Shown: positions 10,591 through 21,346 of the stretch, piece after piece
How the letters are laid out: each line of letters begins with the position of its first letter
Position numbering within the stretch: the stretch's first letter is position 1
Translations under genes and position numbers: made by a program
Assembly (NCBI GenBank): GCA_016868855.1
Contig: VGFP01000002.1
Coordinates: 366,372 to 430,371 of the forward strand
Direction of reading: 5' to 3'
DNA length: 64,000 nucleotides
From: Bacteroidota bacterium
Lineage (GTDB): Bacteria > Bacteroidota > Bacteroidia > Chitinophagales > Chitinophagaceae
Notes under the pieces: model-generated
What the model was told of the DNA's origin: nothing
The model's input: only the letters and a program-made list of their open reading frames with translations
Databases searched by the model: none

Positions 10591-13182
10591 ATGGCTCGCA
10601 GCGCAAGTGAAACACCTCTGATGCAACAACATCGGGCAATCAAACAAAAATACCCCGATGCAATTTTATTGTTCAGGGTGGGAGATTTTTATGAAACCTT
10701 TGGTGAGGACGCAGTAAAAGCATCGTCTATCCTGGGTATTACCCTCACCAAAAGAAACAATGGAGCCGCTGCATCCCTTGAATTGGCAGGATTTCCGCAC
10801 CATAGCCTGGACACTTATTTGCACAAGCTTGTGAAAGCTGGATTCAGGGTTGCCGTTTGTGATCAATTAGAAGACCCCAAACAAGCCAAAGGAATAGTGA
10901 AAAGAGGAGTAACGGATATGGTTACTCCCGGATTGGCAACGCATGACAAACTGCTTGAGCAAAAAAGCAATAATTTTCTTGCGGGATTGCATTTCGGAGT
11001 AACCAGCATGGGCATATCCTTTTTAGACATCTCTACAGGTGAGTTTTTTGTAGCAGAGGGCAATGAAGAATATATTGATAAATTGCTACAAACATTTCAA
11101 CCTGCAGAAATAATATTTCAAAAAGGGAAACAAGAGACTTTTCAGGAAAGATTTGGAAAGAAATTTTATTTCTATTGTCTTGACAGTTGGATTTTTGATC
11201 ATCGATATGCCATAGAGGAGTTGACCCGTCATTTTGGTACACACTCGCTAAAAGGTTTTGGTGTGGATGATTTATCGAATGCAATCATTGCGGCAGGATC
11301 AATTCTGCATTATTTACATGATACAGCTCATCCAAATTGTCAGCATGTATCCAGATTACATCGAATCAATAAAGACGAATTCTTGTGGATGGATCAATTC
11401 ACCATCCGCAATCTCGAGCTGGTGTCTTCAACAGTAGATCAGGGCGCCACTTTGCTGAAAACACTTGATGCCACGACAACCCCTATGGGTGCGCGTTTGT
11501 TGAAACGGTGGATGTTGATGCCGCTCTGCGATCAGCAAAAGATCAATGAACGTTTGGATCTGGTAGAGAAGATCATGAGTGATAAGCAATGGCTTGAAAA
11601 CATAACCCATCAATTCAAATCGTTTGGTGACATTGAACGGTTGGTAAGTAAAATTTCTTCTAAGAAGTTAGGTCCCCGGGAAATGTTGCAATTGGCAAAC
11701 GGATTGCAGGAGGTAGCACATTTGAAAAGATTGCAAACATCTTGGCAGGATAAATACTTGCAGCGTCTGTTGGAAGCACTTGATCCCTGTATGGAGATAG
11801 CAGATCGAATTTCAAGAGAAATTGCTGACGACGCACCCCATCAAATTCAAAAGGGAGGGTATATCAACAAAGGGGTCAACCAAGAATTGGATCATTACAG
11901 AGACCTGTCTTCAGGTGGGAAAAAATACCTGCTTGAAATTCAACAAAAAGAAATACTGGAAACAGGTATCACTTCATTGAAAGTAGGGTTCAACAATGTT
12001 TTCGGATACTATCTGGAAGTGAGCAATGCACATAAAAACAAAGTCCCCTCGACATGGATTAGAAAGCAGACCTTGACCAATGGTGAGCGATATATTACTA
12101 CAGAGTTGAAAGAATACGAGGAGAAAATCATGGGGGCAGAAGATAAAATTGCACAGCTCGAATCTCTGATCTATGAATCTCTGTTGACTGCATTGCAAGG
12201 TTTCATACTTCCCATGCAACAAAATGCACAGGTCATTGCGATCATAGATTGCCTTTGCTCTTTTGCTTCAAAAGCTCTGCAGCAGAACTATTGCAAGCCC
12301 GTTATACATGATGGAGATGCATTGACCATTGCATCCTCCAGGCATCCGGTTATTGAAACAATGCTACCACCTGGAGAATCATATATTTCAAATGACCTGC
12401 ATCTTGATCAAACAAATACACAGGTTATTATTTTGACAGGTCCCAATATGAGCGGCAAGAGTGCACTCTTGCGTCAATCTGCCATAATTGTATTGATGGC
12501 ACACATGGGCAGCTACGTTCCTGCTGCCAAGGCTTTGATTCCACTTACAGACAAGATATTTACCCGCGTAGGCGCATCAGATAATTTGTCGGGAGGCGAG
12601 TCCACATTTATGGTGGAGATGAATGAAACAGCCAGTATCATCAATAATATTTCCACCAGAAGTTTTGTGATTTTGGATGAGATCGGAAGGGGGACATCCA
12701 CCTATGATGGTATTTCAATTGCATCTAGTATTGCGGAATACTTGCACAATGCGGCAGAAAAGCCTAAAACACTTTTTGCAACCCATTATCATGAGATGAA
12801 TGAACTAGAATCCCATCTCCCAAGGGTGAAGAATTTTCATATCACACATCGTGAGGTAGATAATAAAATTCTATTTCTGAGAAAATTAGCCCCAGGCGGC
12901 AGTACGCATAGTTTTGGCATTCATGTTGCAAGAATGGCAGGGATGCCTGCATTGTTATTGAACCGGGCCAATGAAATATTGGTTGAGCTGGAACGAAGAG
13001 AGGGGCGTGCATCAGCAGCCAGTCTAAAACAAGATGCTTCCGAAATGCAATTGACAATATTTGACGAACACAGCATGGTGTTTGATCAAATCAGAAAATT
13101 ATTGGAGAAAGTAGATATCAACGGATTGACACCGGTTGAGGCGCTGGTTATTTTAAATGATATCAAGAAAAAAATCGGTTAA
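10591..13182 (+). CDS. mutS: DNA mismatch repair protein MutS
   Basis: RVGDFYETFGEDA; GPNMSGKSALLRQ; DEIGRGTSTYDG. Confidence 0.97.
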   Translation: MARSASETPLMQQHRAIKQKYPDAILLFRVGDFYETFGEDAVKASSILGITLTKRNNGAAASLELAGFPHHSLDTYLHKLVKAGFRVAVCDQLEDPKQAKGIVKRGVTDMVTPGLATHDKLLEQKSNNFLAGLHFGVTSMGISFLDISTGEFFVAEGNEEYIDKLLQTFQPAEIIFQKGKQETFQERFGKKFYFYCLDSWIFDHRYAIEELTRHFGTHSLKGFGVDDLSNAIIAAGSILHYLHDTAHPNCQHVSRLHRINKDEFLWMDQFTIRNLELVSSTVDQGATLLKTLDATTTPMGARLLKRWMLMPLCDQQKINERLDLVEKIMSDKQWLENITHQFKSFGDIERLVSKISSKKLGPREMLQLANGLQEVAHLKRLQTSWQDKYLQRLLEALDPCMEIADRISREIADDAPHQIQKGGYINKGVNQELDHYRDLSSGGKKYLLEIQQKEILETGITSLKVGFNNVFGYYLEVSNAHKNKVPSTWIRKQTLTNGERYITTELKEYEEKIMGAEDKIAQLESLIYESLLTALQGFILPMQQNAQVIAIIDCLCSFASKALQQNYCKPVIHDGDALTIASSRHPVIETMLPPGESYISNDLHLDQTNTQVIILTGPNMSGKSALLRQSAIIVLMAHMGSYVPAAKALIPLTDKIFTRVGASDNLSGGESTFMVEMNETASIINNISTRSFVILDEIGRGTSTYDGISIASSIAEYLHNAAEKPKTLFATHYHEMNELESHLPRVKNFHITHREVDNKILFLRKLAPGGSTHSFGIHVARMAGMPALLLNRANEILVELERREGRASAASLKQDASEMQLTIFDEHSMVFDQIRKLLEKVDINGLTPVEALVILNDIKKKIG

Positions 13183-13190
13183 ATACTGCA

Positions 13191-14318
13191 TTACAACAGT
13201 TGCTTGATCTTCTCAACTGTCTGATCAATTTCTTCTTTTGTATTGTACTTGCTGAATGAAAATCTAACGGTTGATTGCTTCTCAGTGATCAATGCGTTGA
13301 TGACATGGGAGCCTTGATTAGCGCCGCTACTGCAGGCACTGCCACCTGATACACAAATATGATGAATGTCTAAATTGAAAAGAAGCATTTCTGATTTTTC
13401 ATTGTGGGGGAATCCAACGCTCAAAACAGTATACAGACTGTTTCCATCTGGATCACCATTGAAAACAATACCAGGAATACTATCAGCAAGCTTTCCTTTC
13501 ATATATTTTTTAAGTGATAAAATATATGTGCTGTCCGCAGCATGATTTTCATTGGCCAATTCCAGCGCCTTGGTGAATCCAATAATGCCATAAATATTTT
13601 CAGTACCTGCGCGCATATTTCTCTCTTGTCCGCCTCCATGAATGAACGGATTGATTTTATTGCGCTGGCTGATGTAGAGCAGACCAATCCCCTTGGGACC
13701 ATGAAATTTGTGACCCGCACCTGTGATGAAATCAACATGAGTTGTACTTAGATCAATCGTAAAATGTCCTACTGTTTGCACGGTATCTGCATGGAATATT
13801 GCACCGTACTTTTTGCAGAGTTCCCCGACGGTATGCAAGTCGGTAATGTTTCCAATTTCATTGTTGGCATGCATCAGTGTGACCAGTGTCTTTACAGGAC
13901 TCGCTTGCAGTCTCGTTTCAAGGTCTACCAAATCTATGTGCCCATCAGGCAATAATTTTACAAACTCCAATGAAGCCTCTTGGTTCTTCTCAATGAATTC
14001 AACCGTATGCAATGTTGCGTGATGTTCAATGGGCGAAGTGATGATTCTCTTGCAATTCAACGTTCTGACTGCACTGAAAATAGCTGTATTGCTGCTCTCT
14101 GTTCCTCCACTGGTGAAAAATATTTCAGCAGGTTGTGCTTTCAGAATTGATGCAACAGATTTACGGGCCTTTTCAATGGCCAGTCTGTTCTCTCTTCCAT
14201 AGGAATATATTGATGAAGGATTTCCGAAATGGGTGGAAAGATAGGGCAGCATTTCCTGCACCACCGCCGGATCGATCGGCGTTGTTGCAGCGTTGTCAAA
14301 ATAAATTCTTGGATTCAT
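13191..14318 (-). CDS. Cysteine desulfurase (IscS/NifS-like)
   Basis: YFDNAATTPIDP...TSGGTESSNTA...GAGHKFHGPKGIG...GGSACSSGANQGSHV. Confidence 0.9.
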   Translation of the reverse strand: MNPRIYFDNAATTPIDPAVVQEMLPYLSTHFGNPSSIYSYGRENRLAIEKARKSVASILKAQPAEIFFTSGGTESSNTAIFSAVRTLNCKRIITSPIEHHATLHTVEFIEKNQEASLEFVKLLPDGHIDLVDLETRLQASPVKTLVTLMHANNEIGNITDLHTVGELCKKYGAIFHADTVQTVGHFTIDLSTTHVDFITGAGHKFHGPKGIGLLYISQRNKINPFIHGGGQERNMRAGTENIYGIIGFTKALELANENHAADSTYILSLKKYMKGKLADSIPGIVFNGDPDGNSLYTVLSVGFPHNEKSEMLLFNLDIHHICVSGGSACSSGANQGSHVINALITEKQSTVRFSFSKYNTKEEIDQTVEKIKQLL

Positions 14319-14355
14319 GCGAACTAATCAGTGTGCCAAATATACTCAAAGCAGC

Positions 14356-15738
14356 TTAAATGCACTCCTGGATATCTTTGATCAACTTGCTGGCAATATT
14401 GTTGGCAGTTGTTTCAAAATTACTCTCTGCGATGATCCTGATGATGGGTTCAGTATTGCTTGCTCTCAAATGTACCCAGTCGTTGTCAAACTCAATGCGG
14501 AGCCCATCGATGGTATTCAGCGGATTCGATTTGTATTTCTGTTGAATTTTGGAGAATATGCCTGGCAGATCAATTCCATTTTCCAGCTCAATTTTGTTTT
14601 TGCTGATGAAATAATCCGGATAGCTGCTCCTCAATTGTTTGGCTGTTTTCTTTGATGTGGCAAGCTGTGATAAAATCAGTGCAATCCCAATCAGGGCGTC
14701 TCTTCCGTAATGGAAATCGGGGACAATAATTCCTCCATTTCCCTCTCCACCAATTACCGCATTCACTTCCTTCATTTTAGCAACCACATTTACTTCTCCC
14801 ACTGCTGCAGGATGATAAGTGCCGCCATGTTTCTCGGTTATATCCTTGAGAGCCTTGGATGACGAGAGATTACTTACAGTATTGCCTTTTCTTTTGCTGA
14901 GCACATAATCAGCTACAGCAACCAATGTGTATTCCTCTCCAAACATAGAACCATCTTCCGAAACAAGCACAAGCCTGTCTACGTCGGGGTCGACCGATAT
15001 GCCCAAATCTGCTTTTTGATTGACAACTTCAGCGGCAAGCTGATTGAGGTGTTGAGGCAATGGCTCTGGATTGTGTGCAAATTTTCCATTGACTTCAGCA
15101 TTCAGTACAAAGATCTGGTCGTCTGTGAGTCCCAGTTTTTTCAACAGTGCCGGAACAAAAATTGCACCACTGCTGTTAATGGCATCAACAACTATTTTGA
15201 ATTTCCTTTTTTCAATGGCTTTTTTATCAACCAATGCATAGTTGACAATGCTGTCAAGGTGATGAGCGGCATGATCGAATTTTTCAATAACGGTGCCAAG
15301 CTTATCAACTGTTGCAAAAGCAATAGCACCTTCCTCTGCATTTTTTAAAATCTCTTCCCCAGTATTAGCACTGATGAATTCACCTTTTTCGTTGAGTAAT
15401 TTCAATGCATTCCATTCTTTTGGGTTGTGACTTGCGGTGATGATGATTCCGCCAGCAGCTTTTTCATGTACCACCTCTATTTCAACCGTTGGAGTAGTGG
15501 ATAGTCCAAGATCAACTACATCAGCTCCCAAAGCAGTCAGGGTTTGTGCAACCAGTTTTGAAATCGATGGACCACTGATTCTACCGTCTCTACCAATAAC
15601 AATTTTTTTATTCCCTCCAGAAATGGCCCATTGTCCGTATGCAGCAGTAAACTTGACAATATCGATGGGTGACAATGATTCACCTGGTTTTCCTCCAATG
15701 GTTCCCCGAATTCCTGATATGCTTTTGATGAGTGCCAC
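14356..15738 (-). CDS. glmM: Phosphoglucosamine mutase / phosphohexomutase
   Basis: SGIRGTIGGKPGESL; GGIIITASHNPKEWN; DPDVDRL; GEGNGG. GTG start. Confidence 0.9.
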   Translation of the reverse strand: MALIKSISGIRGTIGGKPGESLSPIDIVKFTAAYGQWAISGGNKKIVIGRDGRISGPSISKLVAQTLTALGADVVDLGLSTTPTVEIEVVHEKAAGGIIITASHNPKEWNALKLLNEKGEFISANTGEEILKNAEEGAIAFATVDKLGTVIEKFDHAAHHLDSIVNYALVDKKAIEKRKFKIVVDAINSSGAIFVPALLKKLGLTDDQIFVLNAEVNGKFAHNPEPLPQHLNQLAAEVVNQKADLGISVDPDVDRLVLVSEDGSMFGEEYTLVAVADYVLSKRKGNTVSNLSSSKALKDITEKHGGTYHPAAVGEVNVVAKMKEVNAVIGGEGNGGIIVPDFHYGRDALIGIALILSQLATSKKTAKQLRSSYPDYFISKNKIELENGIDLPGIFSKIQQKYKSNPLNTIDGLRIEFDNDWVHLRASNTEPIIRIIAESNFETTANNIASKLIKDIQECI

Positions 15739-15882
15739 AATTCAATTTTAAGGCTGCAAAATTACAAAAAAATGATGCCTTCACCAATTTGACAAGCTAT
15801 GGATGCAATTTTTCATAACAATTTATGAATTGTTAATTTTCAAGTCGTTATATGGGTGATCAATACATTGTAGATTTGTATA

Positions 15883-16488
15883 ATGTCATCTAATATTGGC
15901 TTTGTACGTTCTTTGATCAGTGCTACAGAAGAAGTCGACCATGCCCTTTTGTTGATCATCAATCGTGAGCTGACACATCCGGCAATCGACCACATTGCCC
16001 TTTTCATGCGCGAATCTATTTTCCATATTCCTCTTTATCTGTTTCTTTTTTTCATTGCTTTTCAAGTGTATGGGAAAAAAGCTCTTTGGTGGATCATTGC
16101 GGCATTCGCTTTGATCGCATGTACCGACCTGCTGAGCAGCCAGGTCATCAAATATGCTTTCAACAGATTGAGACCTTGCCGCGATCCCAACATGGCATTT
16201 CAGATCAGGTTTCTTGCAAAATACTGCGGTTCCAATCCAAGTTTTACCTCTTCCCATGCCCTCAATCATTTTGCTTTTGCTGCCTATGTTGTCAGATCGT
16301 TCAGAGGTATTTCAAATTGGATCTATCTGTTGTTTGTTTGGGCTGCTATCATCTCCTATTCCCAGGTCTATGTTGGTGTGCATTATCCCAGTGATGTCAT
16401 TGCTGGGGGCTTACTGGGGATACTCCTGGGAGGAATTGGTTTCAGCATAACCAAACAGGCATTATCTTTACATCAACCTCAACCATGA
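15883..16488 (+). CDS. PAP2-family membrane phosphatase
   Basis: KYAFNRLRPCRDP...SFTSSHALNHFAFA...SYSQVYVGVHYPSDVIAG. Confidence 0.9.
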   Translation: MSSNIGFVRSLISATEEVDHALLLIINRELTHPAIDHIALFMRESIFHIPLYLFLFFIAFQVYGKKALWWIIAAFALIACTDLLSSQVIKYAFNRLRPCRDPNMAFQIRFLAKYCGSNPSFTSSHALNHFAFAAYVVRSFRGISNWIYLLFVWAAIISYSQVYVGVHYPSDVIAGGLLGILLGGIGFSITKQALSLHQPQP

Positions 16489-17783
16489 CGGAGCTCATCA
16501 TTCTTTTTTTTCTGATCTTTTTGAATGGATTTTTCTCCATGGCAGAAATTGCACTGGTCTCCTCCCGCAAGGCCAGGTTAGAGGGACAAGCGGGCAAGGG
16601 TGACCAAAAGGCGAAAAAAGCATTGGACCTCGCACAGCACCCAGATAAATTTTTATCAACGGTTCAAATTGGCATCACCACCATTGGTATTCTTACGGGT
16701 ATATATTCAGGTGAAAAGATGATTGATGATGTAGCAAATTATCTCAATCAAATATCCCTGTTTGCTGCATACAGCAATGGAATCGCGACAGCCATCGTTG
16801 TTCTCATCATCACCTTCTTTTCTCTTGTTTTTGGAGAACTGGTTCCTAAAAGATTGAGCATGGCAAGTCCGGAGTCCATAGCAAAAACTGTTGCCGCTCC
16901 CATGATGTTGATCTCAAGGGCAGTTCACCCATTTGTGTGGTTGCTGACAAGAACATCGGGATTCATTCTAAAAATATTCAGGATCAGATCAGATGACTCA
17001 CTCGTTACAGAAGAAGAAATCAAGGCAATCATCAGTGAGGGTACTGAACATGGGGCCATTGAAGAAACGGAACAGGAAATCATTGAACGTGTCATGCATT
17101 TGGGCGATAGAAATCTGACTTCATTGATGACACATCGGAGCGATGTGATTTGGTTTGAGTTGAACGACAACGAGAAAAGCATCAGAGAGAAAATTCTTGC
17201 AGAACCACATTCTGTTTATCCAGTATGTGATAAGTCCATCGATCATATCAAAGGCATCGTTTCCATCAAAGACATGTATGTTACTCCAGACGACGTATCC
17301 TTCAAAGAGGTTATGAAGACGCCCTTGTTCGTGCCTGAAAATATCACCCCTTATCAATTGTTAGAAAAATTCAAGCAGACAAAAATTCACACATCCTTTG
17401 TGGTGGATGAATATGGTACGCTGCTCGGACTCGTAACGCTCAATGATTTACTGGAAGCCATTGTGGGTGATTTACCACAGCAAGATGAAATTGACTATGA
17501 GGTAGTGAAAAGGGAAGACGGCAGCTTCTTGGTAGATGCCCAAATTCCTTTCTATGAATTTTTGTCCAGGTTTGAAAAGGCAGAGTGGATGAATGAAGGT
17601 GAACATGAATTTGATACACTTGCTGGCTTCATTCTCCATTCGTTGGAACATATACCTGTTACAGGGGAGCATTTCGAATGGAAAGGATTTTCTTTTGAAA
17701 TAGTTGATATGGATGGTCATCGGATCGATAAAATTTTGGTCAAGGTTTCTGATGACATCAGAAACGAAATGGAGGAGTCTTAA
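16485..17783 (+). CDS. HlyC/CorC family transporter (DUF21 + CBS pair + CorC_HlyC)
   Basis: N-terminal DUF21, LMTHRSDVIWFELND, VVDEYGTLLGLVTLNDLLEAIVGD. Confidence 0.9.
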   Translation: MTELIILFFLIFLNGFFSMAEIALVSSRKARLEGQAGKGDQKAKKALDLAQHPDKFLSTVQIGITTIGILTGIYSGEKMIDDVANYLNQISLFAAYSNGIATAIVVLIITFFSLVFGELVPKRLSMASPESIAKTVAAPMMLISRAVHPFVWLLTRTSGFILKIFRIRSDDSLVTEEEIKAIISEGTEHGAIEETEQEIIERVMHLGDRNLTSLMTHRSDVIWFELNDNEKSIREKILAEPHSVYPVCDKSIDHIKGIVSIKDMYVTPDDVSFKEVMKTPLFVPENITPYQLLEKFKQTKIHTSFVVDEYGTLLGLVTLNDLLEAIVGDLPQQDEIDYEVVKREDGSFLVDAQIPFYEFLSRFEKAEWMNEGEHEFDTLAGFILHSLEHIPVTGEHFEWKGFSFEIVDMDGHRIDKILVKVSDDIRNEMEES

Positions 17784-18569
17784 ATGAATTTGTCTTTAAT
17801 TGGAAAGACCGCGTTGGTCAGCGGAGCTTCACAGGGAATAGGGAAGGCAATAGCAATAGAACTTTCTTTGCTGGGGGCGAACTGTATTTTATTGGCAAGA
17901 AACAGTGAAGCATTGGCTGCTGCGACTAAAGACCTTGACGTTTCAGCCGGACAGTCACATCATTTCTATGCGATAGATTTTGCTGTGTCAGATGGATTGA
18001 AAAATTTGGTTGAATCAATAGTCAAAGAACATCCCATTGATATTCTTATCAACAATAGCGGTGGACCCGCAGCGGGTTTGATCTTCAGTGAGGCGCCTGA
18101 AAAATTCGAGGCAGCTTTCAAACAACATGTGGTGGCAAATCAAATCCTCAGCCAAGCAGTTGTTCCTGGAATGAAGCAGCGATCATGGGGACGCATCATC
18201 AATATCATTTCAACTTCTGTTCGAACGCCATTGGACAACCTGGGTGTATCCAATACCATCAGGGCTGCAGTCGCTTCATGGTCAAAGTCTATGTCCAACG
18301 AATTGGCTGTGCATGGCATTACAGTCAACAGCCTGCTACCTGGATTTATTTCAACCACCAGGCTTGATGCAGTTGCAAGTAGTTTTGCAGAGCGTGCACA
18401 GATATCAAAAAGCGATATGGAAGAGAGAATGAAAAGTTCTGTTCCTGCCAAACGCTTTGGAGATCCATCTGAGATTGCAGCTGTTGCGGCATTCATTGCA
18501 TCTCCAGCTGCATCCTATGTCAATGGCGTAAGCATTCCTGTTGATGGAGGAAGAACTCCAACCATTTGA
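17784..18569 (+). CDS. SDR-family oxidoreductase
   Basis: ALVSGASQGIGKAIA, NNSGGP, VNSLLPGFI, VNGVSIPVDGG. Confidence 0.88.
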   Translation: MNLSLIGKTALVSGASQGIGKAIAIELSLLGANCILLARNSEALAAATKDLDVSAGQSHHFYAIDFAVSDGLKNLVESIVKEHPIDILINNSGGPAAGLIFSEAPEKFEAAFKQHVVANQILSQAVVPGMKQRSWGRIINIISTSVRTPLDNLGVSNTIRAAVASWSKSMSNELAVHGITVNSLLPGFISTTRLDAVASSFAERAQISKSDMEERMKSSVPAKRFGDPSEIAAVAAFIASPAASYVNGVSIPVDGGRTPTI

Positions 18570-18570
18570 T

Positions 18571-19842
18571 ATGACAACATTTTCAAATACACTTGATTGT
18601 GCAACAGCTTTAGATCAACAGGATCCTTTGCGTTCCTACAGAGATGCGTTCTTGCATCCAGTTGAAAACAACCGTGAAAGAACCTATTTTTTAGGTAATT
18701 CCTTGGGTCTTCAACCCAAAAATACAATGGAGGCTATCCAGCATGTTTTGGAGCAATGGCAACTGGATGGAGTAGAATCTTTTTTCAAGGGGAACGACAA
18801 CTGGCTTGCGTATCATGATAAATTAACGGGCCCACTTGCAGTCATTACCGGCGCTCAGCCACACGAAATTACAGTCATGAACCAGCTTACCGTCAACATT
18901 CATTTGATGATGGTGAGTTTTTATCAACCGAAAGGTGAACGCAAGAAAATATTGATGGAATCAAAAGCATTTCCCAGTGATCAGTATGCCGTAGCCTCTT
19001 TTGTAAAGCACATGGGATTGGATCCTGATGAAGTCATTGTTGAAATCAATCCAGATCAAGAGGGAATACCACCCACCAATGAGCAAGTGATCGATGCCAT
19101 TCACAAACATGGTGAGGAAATAGCATTGGTTTTTTTAAGCGGCGTTAATTATTACACTGGACAATTATTTGATTTGTCTTCAATTGCACTTGCAGCAAAA
19201 AAAGTGGGTGCTTTGGTTGGATTTGATCTTGCCCATGCTGTTGGAAATATCAGTATGAACCTGCATGACTGGGATATTGATTTTGCATGCTGGTGTTCAT
19301 ACAAATATCTCAATGCGGGTCCGGGTGCCATTGCCGGCGCATTTATACATGAAAAGCATCATCAGGAAAATATAAACAGACTCGAAGGTTGGTGGGGCGT
19401 AAAATTGAATGAGCGCTTTCTCATGAAGAAAAATTTTATCTCCTCTGGTACAGCTACTGCATGGCAATTGAGCACCTCTCCCATGTTGCTCTTTGCCTGT
19501 CTGCATGCATCATTGAACATCATTGAAAAGGCTGGATGGAGTAATATGCTCAACAAGCAGCAAAAAATGATCGCATGGACTGATTTTTTATTGACCACCA
19601 TTTCAAGCAATGTTTTCAAACGAATTACGCCACATCAACGTGGATGCCAAATTTCATTGCAATTCCCCCAAAATGGGAAAGAGGTTTACAACCGCTTGTT
19701 TGAAAAGGGGTTTATGATTGATTGGCGCGAGCCCGACGTCATCCGTTTTGCCCCAGTTCCTCTTTACAATTCATTTACCGAAATATGGCAATTTTTCAAT
19801 GCATTGAGAGAAATTACCAATGAATTACCTTTGAGCAATTAG
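18571..19842 (+). CDS. kynU: Kynureninase
   Basis: YFLGNSLGLQPKNT; VGFDLAHAVGNI; WCSYKYLNAGPGAIAGAF. ATG 18571. Confidence 0.93.
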   Translation: MTTFSNTLDCATALDQQDPLRSYRDAFLHPVENNRERTYFLGNSLGLQPKNTMEAIQHVLEQWQLDGVESFFKGNDNWLAYHDKLTGPLAVITGAQPHEITVMNQLTVNIHLMMVSFYQPKGERKKILMESKAFPSDQYAVASFVKHMGLDPDEVIVEINPDQEGIPPTNEQVIDAIHKHGEEIALVFLSGVNYYTGQLFDLSSIALAAKKVGALVGFDLAHAVGNISMNLHDWDIDFACWCSYKYLNAGPGAIAGAFIHEKHHQENINRLEGWWGVKLNERFLMKKNFISSGTATAWQLSTSPMLLFACLHASLNIIEKAGWSNMLNKQQKMIAWTDFLLTTISSNVFKRITPHQRGCQISLQFPQNGKEVYNRLFEKGFMIDWREPDVIRFAPVPLYNSFTEIWQFFNALREITNELPLSN

Positions 19843-19849
19843 TAAAACC

Positions 19850-20662
19850 ATGAACAGGCAGTATCTAATTGATCAGATCAGAAATAAGCAGAGTTATCTG
19901 TGCGTGGGACTCGATACAGATCCCACCCTGATTCCCTCCCATCTGCTCAAAGAGGAAGACCCCCTATTTGCTTTCAACAAAGCCATCATTGATGTTACAC
20001 TGAACAGTTGTGTCGCCTATAAAATCAATACTGCTTTTTATGAATCTCAGGGGTTGAAAGGCTGGATGGCATTGGAAAAAACGGTGAACTATATTCCATC
20101 AACGCATTTCAAGATTGCAGATGCCAAAAGGGGAGATATCGGAAATACATCAACACAATATGCAAAGGCTTTCTTTCAGCAATTGCCTTTTGATTCCATT
20201 ACCATAGCGCCATATATGGGTGAAGACAGCGTAAAGCCCTTTCTTCAATTTGATGGCAAATGGGCGATTGTGCTGGGACTCACATCCAATCCGGGTGCAG
20301 CTGATTTTGAACTGCAAAAAATGATGGATGGTAAATCACTTTATGAAACTGTAATTTCAAAAGTATCATCCTGGGGCAGCGTTGAGAATTTGATGTTTGT
20401 TGTCGGTGCGACCAGGCCAGAGGAATTTTTGAATCTTAGAAAGATTGTTCCAGATCATTTTTTCCTTGTCCCCGGAGTAGGAGCTCAGGGCGGCAGCTTA
20501 GAAGAGATTTCAAAAAAAGCCATGAACAGCGATGTTGGCATCTTGGTAAATGTCAGCAGAGACATCATCTACGCTTCAAAGGATCAAGATTTTGCTCACA
20601 AAGCTGGCGAAAAAGCATCATCTTATGCAGTAGCCATGAGCCAGTTTTTATTGGGCCATTGA
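19850..20662 (+). CDS. pyrF: Orotidine 5'-phosphate decarboxylase (type 2)
   Basis: CVGLDTDPTLIP...KIADAKRGDIGNTSTQYAKAFF...VGATRPEE. Confidence 0.93.
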   Translation: MNRQYLIDQIRNKQSYLCVGLDTDPTLIPSHLLKEEDPLFAFNKAIIDVTLNSCVAYKINTAFYESQGLKGWMALEKTVNYIPSTHFKIADAKRGDIGNTSTQYAKAFFQQLPFDSITIAPYMGEDSVKPFLQFDGKWAIVLGLTSNPGAADFELQKMMDGKSLYETVISKVSSWGSVENLMFVVGATRPEEFLNLRKIVPDHFFLVPGVGAQGGSLEEISKKAMNSDVGILVNVSRDIIYASKDQDFAHKAGEKASSYAVAMSQFLLGH

Positions 20663-21271
20663 TCAAATCAGCTTTTTCGATAATAGCATTGATAAAATTG
20701 CATCAGACCAGATATCATATTCAGCACTGGAAGGGTGAAGCCCATCATCAGCAAGAAATTTGGCAGCATTGCACCTGATCCTTCCTCCACTGGTTATTTC
20801 GATGTAGTTGCAGGTGTACTTTGATGAAATATCCTTGTTGATTTGATTATATGCATCAATCTCTTGTCTGATCTTTTGCTGATCACGATCTTTTGCAAAA
20901 GGTGTACATCCCCAATCGGGAATGCTGATGACAAAGACATGCGACACATCCTTTCCATAGGCAATTGCTTTTTGCAATAAAAATTCGAATTCCTTTTTAT
21001 ATATATCAATGTCCATGCGTCGGTACTGGTTGTTTACTCCAATGAGAAGTGTTGCAAAATCAAATTGATCATTGATGTTTTTCAGTTTGATGTTTTCAAT
21101 CAACTCACCGGTTGTCCAACCTGTTTTTGCAATGATGGTGGGTTCAAATTTTTTACCGGAGGCCCTTTCAATTTTTTTTATCAATTGAAATGGAAAATTT
21201 TGATTCATTTCAACAGATTCACCGATTGTGTATGAGTCACCTAGAAAAATGAATGTATGCTCGTTGATCAT
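20663..21271 (-). CDS. SGNH/GDSL hydrolase
   Basis: FLGDSYTIGE, LIGVNNQYR, DGLHPSSAEY. Confidence 0.85.
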   Translation of the reverse strand: MINEHTFIFLGDSYTIGESVEMNQNFPFQLIKKIERASGKKFEPTIIAKTGWTTGELIENIKLKNINDQFDFATLLIGVNNQYRRMDIDIYKKEFEFLLQKAIAYGKDVSHVFVISIPDWGCTPFAKDRDQQKIRQEIDAYNQINKDISSKYTCNYIEITSGGRIRCNAAKFLADDGLHPSSAEYDIWSDAILSMLLSKKLI

Positions 21272-21346
21272 TGTGGTACTAAATTAAGACAGTTGTGCAT
21301 CTGTTCATGTTGATTGCATCGTATTTTATTGATGTAAATTGCAACC

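Noticed and set aside
18541-18570. Kynureninase start at 18541 overlapping the SDR gene
   Set aside because: ATG 18571 immediately after the SDR stop (18567-18569) is the more economical start.
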